From the NCBI RefSeq assembly GCF_903893715.1, contig NZ_CAITNG010000013.1, positions 1-64,000 of the forward strand: a stretch of 64,000 nucleotides of DNA, read 5' to 3'. A model generated the notes under the pieces. The model was not told where the DNA came from and did no database searches. It saw only the letters and a program-made list of their open reading frames with translations. Position 1 is the first letter of the stretch; each line of letters starts with the position of its first letter. This document shows positions 54,977 to 61,529 of the stretch, in pieces. Position numbers and translations under genes: made by a program. Source of the DNA: an uncultured Mucilaginibacter sp. GTDB lineage: Bacteria; Bacteroidota; Bacteroidia; Sphingobacteriales; Sphingobacteriaceae.

Positions 54977-55344
54977 TACCCATTAACTTATGGTTACATC
55001 TGGTATTAGAAAACATTCAAACAATATCAGACCTGGACTACCAATACGAAAATTGGGTAAAGGGGAGCAATGCCAATATACAGGACAGTTATATTGAAAC
55101 GATGTCAAGGCTTTTTGATGATTCGGACGTCAATAATTTCATTGCAAACTATGCTGTAAAGGCTGGATTAACATATTTGCAAACTATCGAACTAAAAAAA
55201 ATTATAGATGCGATTGACCATTATGACGGCTCGAAACTAACACATGAGCAATTATTAAAAGACCCGCAATGGATAAAAATAACCGACATGGCAAAAGAGA
55301 CTTTAAAAATTATGCCGAAAGATTCGGTGGATATAAAGCAATAA
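54973..55344 (+). CDS. Hypothetical protein coupled to the broken membrane gene
   Basis: 123 aa, soluble, no signal peptide (MIPINLWLHLVLENIQTISD; ends DSVDIKQ). No recognised domain. The ATGA overlap with the preceding frame and the shared AT-rich composition suggest a two-gene unit acquired together. A toxin/immunity or similar pair is possible, but nothing in the sequence shows it. Confidence 0.55.
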   Translation: MIPINLWLHLVLENIQTISDLDYQYENWVKGSNANIQDSYIETMSRLFDDSDVNNFIANYAVKAGLTYLQTIELKKIIDAIDHYDGSKLTHEQLLKDPQWIKITDMAKETLKIMPKDSVDIKQ

Positions 55345-55421
55345 CTGCTTTTAAGCATCAAATAACAAAAACTTGACCCCAACTTTTTTGAACTTTAGTT
55401 TTAAGTTTTGAAATTTCATCT

Positions 55422-55429
55422 TATATTTG
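55422..55429 (+). promoter_or_regulatory. -7 promoter box of tRNA-Gln
   Basis: TATATTTG, exact TAnnTTTG, ending 27 nt before the tRNA. Confidence 0.5.
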
Positions 55430-55456
55430 CACTCCATTTCGGAAACGGAAGGAGAT

Positions 55457-55527
55457 TGCCTGATAGTATAATGGTAGTACGACGGTTTTTGGTACCGTTT
55501 GTCTAGGTTCGAATCCTGGTCGGGCAA
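55457..55527 (+). tRNA. tRNA-Gln (anticodon TTG)
   Basis: Acceptor TGCCTGA (55457-55463) pairs with TCGGGCA (55520-55526, one G-T), discriminator A. Anticodon stem ACGGT/ACCGT with loop TTTTGGT gives TTG. T arm CTAGG-TTCGAAT-CCTGG. No encoded CCA. Confidence 0.92.
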
Positions 55528-55533
55528 CAATTT

Positions 55534-55579
55534 AATTTCGGATTTCGGATTTACAATTTCGAAGTCCGAAATTTTTTTT
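55534..55579 (+). terminator. Terminator-like hairpin after tRNA-Gln
   Basis: AATTTCGGA (55534-55542) pairs perfectly with TCCGAAATT (55565-55573) and is followed by T-rich sequence (T8 at 55572-55579). The stem is made of the TTTCGGAT-type repeat seen again at 58571-58610. Confidence 0.55.
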
Positions 55580-55639
55580 AATAGCGTAACATAAATCCGA
55601 CATCGTTATTTTGAAATTGGGGGTTGAATGAAAATTCAA

Positions 55640-55680
55640 AAATCCGAAATTGAAATTTCGAATTTCGAAATAAACACCCA
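55640..55680. repeat. TCCGAAAT-type intergenic repeat, copy 1
   Basis: Contains AAAAATCCGAAATTG, then AATTTCGAAAT and AAACACCCA. The same ordered elements recur at 58571-58620, upstream of the SDR gene's 3' end. Together with the hairpin at 55534 it fills the tRNA-Gln/prs gap. Confidence 0.5.
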
Positions 55681-55682
55681 CC

Positions 55683-56627
55683 ATGCCTTTACAATTCAAT
55701 CCTGTAAAATTATTTGCCGGTACCGCTACGCAACCACTGGCACATAAAATTGCGGATGCGTATGGCAGGGAGTTGGGCAGTGTTACTTTATCAAGGTTTA
55801 GCGACGGGGAGTTCCAGCCATCGTTTGATGAGTCGATACGGGGGAGCGATGTGTTTTTGATACAGAGCACCAACCAGCCGACCGACAATTTGATGGAACT
55901 GTTGATGATGATCGATGCCGCACGCAGGGCATCGGCACATTATGTTACAGCGGTTATCCCTTATTTTGGGCTTGCCCGGCAAGATCGTAAGGACAAGCCA
56001 CGTGTGGCCATAGGCTCGAAACTTGTGGCTAACTTATTAGTAGCAGCCGGCATCAACCGTATAATGACCATGGATTTGCACGCAGCGCAGATACAAGGTT
56101 TTTTTGATGTACCGGTTGACCATTTGGACGCCTCGGTAATATTTGTGCCTTATATAAAAAGCTTAAAGCTGGGCAATTTAACCATTGCATCGCCCGATAT
56201 GGGTGGCTCGTACAGGGCACGTGGTTTTGCCAAGTTTTTTAATGCCGAGGTGGTGATTTGCGATAAACGCCGTAAGCGTGCAAATGAGATTGAATCAATG
56301 ACGGTGATTGGTGATGTTACCGACCAGGATATAGTGCTGATAGATGACATTTGCGATACGGCAGGTACTTTAACAAAAGCTGCCGGTTTAATAATGGATA
56401 AGGGCGCGCGAAGTGTAAGGGCGGTTTGTACACATGCTGTATTATCGGGCAAGGCATACGAAACCATTGAAAACTCGGTATTGAGCGAACTGATTGTTAC
56501 CGATACTATACAGTTGAGGGAGCCAAGCAGCAAGATCAGGGTATTATCGACGGCTGACCTGTTTGCCCAGGCGATAACGAATGTTAACGAGCACGGGTCG
56601 ATCAGTAACTTGTTTAGGGTGGATTGA
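55683..56627 (+). CDS. prs: Ribose-phosphate pyrophosphokinase (PRPP synthetase)
   Basis: Makes PRPP from ribose-5-P and ATP for nucleotide, His and Trp synthesis. Landmarks: RFSDGEFQPSFDESIRG, STNQPTDNLMELLMMIDAAR, YFGLARQDRKDKPR (flexible loop), TMDLHAAQIQGFFDVPVDHL, SPDMGGSYRA and the PRPP-binding loop VLIDDICDTAGTL. 314 aa is normal. It is followed after 110 bp by rplY, the usual Bacteroidota neighbour. Confidence 0.97.
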   Translation: MPLQFNPVKLFAGTATQPLAHKIADAYGRELGSVTLSRFSDGEFQPSFDESIRGSDVFLIQSTNQPTDNLMELLMMIDAARRASAHYVTAVIPYFGLARQDRKDKPRVAIGSKLVANLLVAAGINRIMTMDLHAAQIQGFFDVPVDHLDASVIFVPYIKSLKLGNLTIASPDMGGSYRARGFAKFFNAEVVICDKRRKRANEIESMTVIGDVTDQDIVLIDDICDTAGTLTKAAGLIMDKGARSVRAVCTHAVLSGKAYETIENSVLSELIVTDTIQLREPSSKIRVLSTADLFAQAITNVNEHGSISNLFRVD

Positions 56628-56640
56628 TAGTCCATATACA

Positions 56641-56711
56641 ATGGTCGATAGACCATGGTAAATAAAAGAGAATACAAAAGATAGACTATGGCCCATGGCG
56701 TATAGTCTATC
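56641..56711 (+). promoter_or_regulatory. Two inverted repeats in the prs-rplY gap
   Basis: ATGGTC-GATA-GACCAT (56641-56656) and a perfect 10-bp repeat GATAGACTAT (56680-56689) / ATAGTCTATC (56702-56711). They share the GATAGAC word. They could be an attenuator, an autoregulatory hairpin ahead of the ribosomal-protein gene or a dispersed repeat. Confidence 0.4.
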
Positions 56712-56737
56712 GACTTAACAATAAATAAATAAAAACA

Positions 56738-57328
56738 ATGAAATCAATTACTATTAGCGGTTCTTTAAGAGAGAACGTAGGGAAAAGAGACGCCAAGCAA
56801 CTGCGTTATGATGGCCTTGTGCCTGCAGTGCTGTATGGTGGGGAAACACAAACCCACTTCGCGGTGTCCGTAGCTGATTTGAAACCGGTGGTTTATACTC
56901 CCGTTGTTCATTTCATCGACTTAGACATTGCCGGTAAAAAAACACAGGCAATTATTAAAGACATTCAGTTCCATCCGTTGACTGAAATGATCATCCATGT
57001 TGACTTTTTGAAACTGGATCCAAAAAAACCGGTAACTATTGAGATACCAGTGCGTTTGACAGGTACTTCGCCGGGTGTTAAAACCGGTGGTAAACTGGTA
57101 CAAAAATTACGTAAACTGCGTATCAAAGCTTTACCGCAAGACCATATCGATAACATCGATGTGAGCATCGAAACTTTAGAGGTTGGCAAATCGGTACGTG
57201 TTAGCGACTTAACAGTTAAAAACATGACCATTACCAATGCCATGGAAGATACCATTGTTTCGGTAACTACCTCACGTGCATTGCGTCAGGCTGAGCAGGA
57301 AGCTGCTGCCGCTGCAGGTAAAAAATAA
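56738..57328 (+). CDS. rplY: 50S ribosomal protein L25 (long CTC form)
   Basis: Binds 5S rRNA. 196 aa, the long form with an L25 core (MKSITISGSLRENVGKRDAK; VPAVLYGG) and a C-terminal CTC/TL5 domain (ITIEIPVRLTGTSPGVKTGGK-like segment; ETLEVGKSVRVSDL; NAMEDTIVSVTTSRA). It ends in an Ala-rich basic tail. It follows prs, the normal order in this phylum, and ends in a strong terminator. Confidence 0.96.
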   Translation: MKSITISGSLRENVGKRDAKQLRYDGLVPAVLYGGETQTHFAVSVADLKPVVYTPVVHFIDLDIAGKKTQAIIKDIQFHPLTEMIIHVDFLKLDPKKPVTIEIPVRLTGTSPGVKTGGKLVQKLRKLRIKALPQDHIDNIDVSIETLEVGKSVRVSDLTVKNMTITNAMEDTIVSVTTSRALRQAEQEAAAAAGKK

Positions 57329-57359
57329 TTTAGCGAAAGCTACATTGAATTTGAAAAGC

Positions 57360-57393
57360 CCCGTTCCGATAGTTATCGGACGGGTTTTTTTTT
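57360..57393 (+). terminator. Terminator of rplY
   Basis: CCCG (57360-57363) with CGGG (57381-57384) and inner stem TCCGATA (57365-57371) with TATCGGA (57374-57380), loop GT, one bulged T, followed by T9. Confidence 0.85.
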
Positions 57394-57408
57394 GTGACTA
57401 ACTTTTTC

Positions 57409-57437
57409 TGTCATTGCGAGCGAAGCGTGGCAATCTC
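57409..57437 (+). repeat. Left 29-bp inverted repeat of the GIY-YIG unit
   Basis: Reads TGTCATTGCGAGCGAAGCG and ends GGCAATCTC. The inner flank contains GGACAGG at 57441-57447. Confidence 0.8.
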
Positions 57438-57465
57438 TGCGGACAGGTAACCGACACGCAAGTCG

Positions 57466-57762
57466 TTAATCATACCATCCCCCACTTAAATCTGTCCATT
57501 CAGGATTGTCTTTATTTATTAAATCAATTTTCTTTTGCCGTGAACCAGCCTTCAATTGTTTTTCGCGATCAATGGCATCATGAATCCATTGGTATTCTTC
57601 GTAGTAGACTAACTTGTTATACCTATATTTCTTTGTAAAACCGGGATGTACGCCGTTTTTATGCTCCCAAACTCTACCTTGAAGGTCGCTTGTAACGCCT
57701 ACATATAATACCACCTTATTTATATTGGTGAGGATGTAAACACAATATTCATGCAGTTTCAT
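57466..57762 (-). CDS. GIY-YIG endonuclease domain protein (URI-type)
   Basis: 98 aa, a single GIY-YIG domain. The motif is seen as YCVYILTNINKVVLYVGVTS (Tyr, then YVGV), followed by the catalytic Arg region DLQGRVWEHKNG and the Glu-bearing LVYYEEYQWIHDAIDREKQL with KKIDLINKDNPEW. Such stand-alone proteins are very common and small; the activity of most is unknown. It sits inside a pair of near-identical inverted repeats, in the antisense orientation to rplY. It could be a domesticated repair nuclease or the motor of a mobile repeat. Confidence 0.88.
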   Translation of the reverse strand: MKLHEYCVYILTNINKVVLYVGVTSDLQGRVWEHKNGVHPGFTKKYRYNKLVYYEEYQWIHDAIDREKQLKAGSRQKKIDLINKDNPEWTDLSGGWYD

Positions 57763-57821
57763 AATGCAATATAGTGGGTTCGTTTTGCATTTCGGAAAGG
57801 CATGATGCCTGTCTATCCTTT

Positions 57822-57850
57822 GAGATTGCCGCGCTGCGCTCGCAATGACA
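57822..57850 (-). repeat. Right 29-bp inverted repeat of the GIY-YIG unit
   Basis: On the minus strand reads TGTCATTGCGAGCGCAGCG and ends GGCAATCTC, differing from the left copy at two positions. A small palindrome GGCATGATGCC lies 12-22 bp inside it. Confidence 0.8.
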
Positions 57851-57864
57851 TGGTGGTTATTTTT

Positions 57865-58191
57865 TCAACTTTCCGGCAAAAACGTCTCTGCCACCTCGTA
57901 CATGCCCGGTGCAAAGGTGGCTATTTTAAGGGCTTCATCAAGGTAGGGCGATGCCTGGGCGTTGTTACGCATGTTTTGGTAATCTTCCATACTGCGCCAT
58001 TGGGCATACATGGTTACTTTGGTGCCATCCAAACTGCGGTGCAGGCTGGAGGATATGAACCCGGTTATTTTTCGCACGCTATCGGCAGTGGCACGCGTTA
58101 ATAACTCAACCAGTTTTTGCTGGTTTACAGGATTGACAGAAAAAACATTAATAAGGGTGAGGTAGTGGTTTTCTGTGGAAATTGTTGTCAT
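57865..58191 (-). CDS. Antibiotic biosynthesis monooxygenase (ABM) domain protein
   Basis: 108 aa. The ABM ferredoxin-like fold is suggested by LINVFSVNPVNQQKLVELLT, VRKITGFISSSLHRSLDGTKV and YAQWRSMEDYQNMRNN. Cofactor-free monooxygenases of this fold oxidise quinone-type or heme substrates, but many single-domain members have other roles. It has no partner gene. It starts just outside the GIY-YIG unit. Confidence 0.85.
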   Translation of the reverse strand: MTTISTENHYLTLINVFSVNPVNQQKLVELLTRATADSVRKITGFISSSLHRSLDGTKVTMYAQWRSMEDYQNMRNNAQASPYLDEALKIATFAPGMYEVAETFLPES

Positions 58192-58293
58192 TGGTCGCTG
58201 TTTATTTTTTCAAATCTCAATAAATTTTCTTATATTGTGGGGAATGTGACTCAAGGTGAAAAAATCAAGAGTTAAGACAAAACAGTTCTTTGA

Positions 58294-58630
58294 GATACCC
58301 AAAAATATCCATGTGTTTTCGCAAAGCGCATGGAGGCCGGCGCAAAGCGTAAGAAAGAAAAGAGCGTTTCTATATTGAGCGGATACCCATAAATACCCAT
58401 GTGTTTTATAATATAGAACACTGAATATCCAATATTGAATGATGAAGTAAGGTCGATATTCGACATTCAAAATTCATTGTTCGATATTCGCGGATACCCA
58501 TAAATACCCATATTGATGGAAGATGGAAGACGTAAAAGGGAAGATGTAAAATGGAAGACGTTAAAGGGACAGAAAATCCGAAATCGGACATCCGAAATTC
58601 GAAATCAAAAAACACCCATAAATACCCATA
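58294..58630. repeat. Patchwork of short intergenic repeats
   Basis: About 340 bp without a credible gene. A TACCCATAAATACCCAT-type word recurs at 58383-58399, 58494-58510 and (ACACCCATAAATACCCAT) 58612-58629, with a diverged copy at 58296-58312. The first two are followed by GTGTTTT. Between them lie the TCGATATTCG-CATTCAAAATTCATTG and TCCGAAAT words typical of Bacteroidota intergenic repeats. The spurious frames here all derive from the repeats. Confidence 0.65.
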
Positions 58631-58634
58631 ACAC

Positions 58635-59339
58635 CTATGGCGTACTGAGGGCTACGGGGAGTATCTTGCCGTTGAAGAAGCGGTGGCCGGTGAGGGCAAA
58701 GTCGGCGATGTATTTGCCCATTTCAAAGGCCATAACCGGCGATTCGTAACCGGGGAAAGCCTTTTCGAGCATTTCGGTTTGGGCCGAGCCGAGGGCCAGG
58801 CAGTTTACTTTGATGTTCCGGTCGGCCAGTTCCTGCGCCAGGCACTCTGTAAGCGTGTGGAGGGCTGCTTTGCTGGCCGAGTAGGCCGATAGGCCGACAA
58901 ACTTAGCACTGCCCTGATAGCCACCCATGCTGCCGATATTGAGGATGTGCGACCCTTCGGCCATCATAGGCAATAACGCCTGGATGATGCGCACATGACC
59001 GAGGTAATTGCTTTGCAGCATCTCGACGAAGTCAGTCTCGTCTAATTGGGCAAAGGGTTTGTTGATGAGCACACCCGCATTGTTGATGAGGGCGTCGACT
59101 TTGCCATCGAAACGCGCCGCGATGAACTGTATAAGGTCGGCATAGTCGTCATGCACGATGTCGAAAGCTACAGGGTATAATTGGCAATCGGGGTTGAGTC
59201 CTTGTGCAATTTCGAGCAAACGGGAGAGTTTATCGGCCGAACGAGCCAATGCGATGACCCGGTGTTCGCCGGTGAGTATCAATTCGAGCGCGGCTTCAAA
59301 ACCTACACCGCTGCTGGCGCCTGTTATAATGATGTTCAT
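58635..59339 (-). CDS. SDR family oxidoreductase
   Basis: 234 aa, classical short-chain dehydrogenase: cofactor loop TGASSGVGFEA (about 6-16), NNAGVLINKPF, catalytic Ser in ILNIGSMGGYQG, and Tyr-x3-Lys in YSASKAALHTLTE. NADP preference is suggested by Ala-Arg-Ser after the second strand (ALARSADKLSRL). The substrate is unknown. It is 15 bp downstream of the J-domain/flippase gene on the same strand, so it is probably co-transcribed. Confidence 0.93.
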   Translation of the reverse strand: MNIIITGASSGVGFEAALELILTGEHRVIALARSADKLSRLLEIAQGLNPDCQLYPVAFDIVHDDYADLIQFIAARFDGKVDALINNAGVLINKPFAQLDETDFVEMLQSNYLGHVRIIQALLPMMAEGSHILNIGSMGGYQGSAKFVGLSAYSASKAALHTLTECLAQELADRNIKVNCLALGSAQTEMLEKAFPGYESPVMAFEMGKYIADFALTGHRFFNGKILPVALSTP

Positions 59340-59354
59340 TTTTGTTCTTTGAAA

Positions 59355-60494
59355 TCAATCCTCTTCCAATTTGTCGGCGCGGAATACGTAGTAGACACCC
59401 AATAGCGACACGATGGCCGATACGACATAGAACGACAGGCTTAATACTACGGCCAATTCACCGTTCATGTGGAACATTTCGGCAACCACGTATTTGAAAA
59501 TAAACTCGCGGAAGCCTAAACCACCCACGCTAAACGGTATAACAGCCGCCATTGACGACATCAGGAAGGCCGATAGATACGGCGCGAACTTGCCATCGTG
59601 GTGCAGGCCTATCATTACCAATAAAATGGTGAGTACCTGCAGGCTTTGTACGGCAATGGCTTTTATATGCGCCTCCCAAAAATGCTTGGTATAGTCGTGA
59701 AAAAACTTGTAAGCAACAAAGTAGTATACGGCGGTGCCAACAAGAAAAGCAGACCATGCCGTTATTGGCGTGATATGCAAAACCGCGAGTTGGGGAAGGA
59801 ATATCACCAAAACCGCGGTGATAAAGCCTATGGCCCAAAAGCCGCTCAACCGGTCGAACAAAATGGCCCAGAAAACTTTTTTAGCCGGTTTTTTATAGCG
59901 TTTGTTGAGGAGGTAAATCTTATAGCCATCGCCACCAATACCACCAGGCAAACACAGGTTGTAAAACATGCCCAGCATGTATAGCCGCAGGTTAAATTTC
60001 CAGTTGATATGCAGGTCGATGGATTTGAAAAAGCTCAACAGCCTTGAAGCCGATACAACGGTTGACGTGAAAAAGCAAACAACAGCGGCCAGCATCCACC
60101 AGGGGTTTGAGTTTGATATCAGGGTCTTTACCTGCTCGATTTTTATCTTGCTGAACACATAGTAAAGCAAAGCGGCGGTAATGATTATTTTGAGCAGCAG
60201 TTGGGTAATGTTCCAAAGCCTGCTTTTAAATGTTTTGGGCTTTTTTACTTCGGTTATCGAATCGATGTCTTCAAAAGGGAAAGATTCACTTGGGTCGAAC
60301 GGGCCGGGGAGTTCGCTGTCGTATATTGCGCGCTTTTGGGGGTCGTGGAGTGTATGATAAGCTAATCTAAAGGCTTCAATTTGTTCGGACGTATAGTGGT
60401 CATGGACGATGATCTTTGCATAGGCCGCGTCAATTTCGGCCTGACTGGCATCATTTTTTATTTCGAGCAGTTCGTAATGGTCTTTAGTTACCAT
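59355..60494 (-). CDS. J-domain-like N-terminus fused to a lysylphosphatidylglycerol synthase TM (flippase-like) domain
   Basis: 379 aa. Residues about 5-62 look like a DnaJ J domain (DHYELLEIKNDASQAEIDAAY; AFRLAYHTLHDPQKRAIYDS) but the essential His-Pro-Asp of the loop is absent (the position reads VHDHY). Residues about 85-375 are a multi-pass membrane domain of the LPG_synthase_TM/UPF0104 family: YMLGMFYNLCLPGGIGGDGYK, ILFDRLSGFWAIG and VIPFSVGGLGFREF. This family includes MprF-type flippases and glycolipid or polyprenyl transporters. The normal family has no J domain. The frame is continuous, so the fusion is in the sequence. Function: lipid or lipid-linked substrate flipping, inferred. 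Confidence 0.85.
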   Translation of the reverse strand: MVTKDHYELLEIKNDASQAEIDAAYAKIIVHDHYTSEQIEAFRLAYHTLHDPQKRAIYDSELPGPFDPSESFPFEDIDSITEVKKPKTFKSRLWNITQLLLKIIITAALLYYVFSKIKIEQVKTLISNSNPWWMLAAVVCFFTSTVVSASRLLSFFKSIDLHINWKFNLRLYMLGMFYNLCLPGGIGGDGYKIYLLNKRYKKPAKKVFWAILFDRLSGFWAIGFITAVLVIFLPQLAVLHITPITAWSAFLVGTAVYYFVAYKFFHDYTKHFWEAHIKAIAVQSLQVLTILLVMIGLHHDGKFAPYLSAFLMSSMAAVIPFSVGGLGFREFIFKYVVAEMFHMNGELAVVLSLSFYVVSAIVSLLGVYYVFRADKLEED

Positions 60495-60632
60495 GCTTGT
60501 TGGGGCATAAATAAAATAAAAGGCGGCGTTGCCTGTTGTTGCAAAGCTAATAAAAACCGCACACTCGTAAAGCTTTGTTTGGGTGTGCCATGTAAGATAA
60601 CGATTATGGCAAATGCTTTTGATATTAATTTA

Positions 60633-60640
60633 TAATTTTG
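60633..60640 (+). promoter_or_regulatory. -7 promoter box of the aguB operon
   Basis: TAATTTTG matches TAnnTTTG, 19 nt before the aguB ATG. Confidence 0.5.
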
Positions 60641-60659
60641 CGCAAAATACAATCGCGGT

Positions 60660-61529
60660 ATGGCTAAAGTAAATATTGGGTTGGTGCAAATGGAATGCAC
60701 CGGAAATAAGGCACAAAACCTAAGCAAAGCAATGACCAAGGTTAGAGAAGCTGCAAAAAAAGGCGCGCAAATTGTTTGCCTGCAAGAGCTGTTTACCTCG
60801 CTTTACTTTTGTGATGTGGAGGACTACGAGAACTTTAAACTGGCCGAAGCCATCCCGGGACCATCCACAGATGAGCTATCGACTTTAGCCGCTGAACTGA
60901 ACGTGGTGATCATCGCGTCGCTTTTCGAAAAAAGGGCGTCAGGTGTATACCATAATACTACTGCTGTTTTAGATGCGGACGGAGCGTATTTAGGCAAGTA
61001 CCGCAAAATGCATATACCGGACGATCCGGGTTTTTATGAGAAATTCTACTTCACCCCCGGCGACTTAGGTTATAAGGTTTTCAAAACCAAATATGCCACT
61101 GTTGGGGTGTTGATATGTTGGGACCAATGGTACCCGGAAGCCGCGCGCATTACCGCGCTAATGGGTGCCGAGGTATTGTTTTATCCAACAGCTATCGGTT
61201 GGGCCAATACGCAGGACGACGCTACCAATACCGAACAATATAATGCCTGGCAAACCATACAACGCAGCCATGCGGTAGCCAATGGTGTGCACGTGGTTAG
61301 CGTAAACAGGGTTGGCGAAGAAGCAGGGTTGAAATTTTGGGGAGGCTCATTTGTCGCCAATCCTTTCGGGACGGTGTTGTACCAGGCATCACACCATGAT
61401 GAGGATGTGATTGTTCAGGAAATAGATTTGGAGAAAACGGATTATTACAGGACGCATTGGCCGTTTTTGAGGGACCGCAGGATAGACAGTTATCAGCCCA
61501 TTACAAAAAGACTACTTGATGAAGACTGA
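60660..61529 (+). CDS. aguB: N-carbamoylputrescine amidase
   Basis: A nitrilase-superfamily enzyme that splits N-carbamoylputrescine into putrescine, CO2 and ammonia. The Glu-Lys-Cys triad is visible: Glu in CLQELFTSLYF (about 44), Lys in KYRKMHIPDDPG, and Cys in GVLICWDQWYPEAAR (about 158). FTPGDLGYKVF and the family end TDYYRTHWPFLRDRR support the assignment. 289 aa is normal. The downstream aguA overlaps by 11 bp; together they make putrescine from agmatine. The arginine decarboxylase is not in the window. Confidence 0.95.
   Translation: MAKVNIGLVQMECTGNKAQNLSKAMTKVREAAKKGAQIVCLQELFTSLYFCDVEDYENFKLAEAIPGPSTDELSTLAAELNVVIIASLFEKRASGVYHNTTAVLDADGAYLGKYRKMHIPDDPGFYEKFYFTPGDLGYKVFKTKYATVGVLICWDQWYPEAARITALMGAEVLFYPTAIGWANTQDDATNTEQYNAWQTIQRSHAVANGVHVVSVNRVGEEAGLKFWGGSFVANPFGTVLYQASHHDEDVIVQEIDLEKTDYYRTHWPFLRDRRIDSYQPITKRLLDED

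Larger units (their letters stand above)
57409..57850. mobile_element. Compact unit: GIY-YIG nuclease gene bounded by 29-bp inverted repeats
   Basis: A 442-bp unit between the rplY terminator and the ABM gene. The ends (57409-57437, 57822-57850) are inverted repeats matching at 27 of 29 positions, differing at two bases. The repeats enclose only the GIY-YIG gene (57466-57762, minus) plus short spacers: 28 bp on one side and 59 bp on the other. Just inside each repeat the word GACAGG also recurs in the matching orientation. No target-site duplication was seen. The word TCATTGCGAGCG at the ends is a frequent intergenic repeat in Bacteroidota as I recall it. The architecture resembles a small nuclease-encoding mobile element; this is inference. 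Confidence 0.5.

Noticed and set aside
58210-58615. Three antisense frames with recurring THGYLWVS-like pieces
   Set aside because: Made entirely of the intergenic repeats; no start context, domain or conservation.
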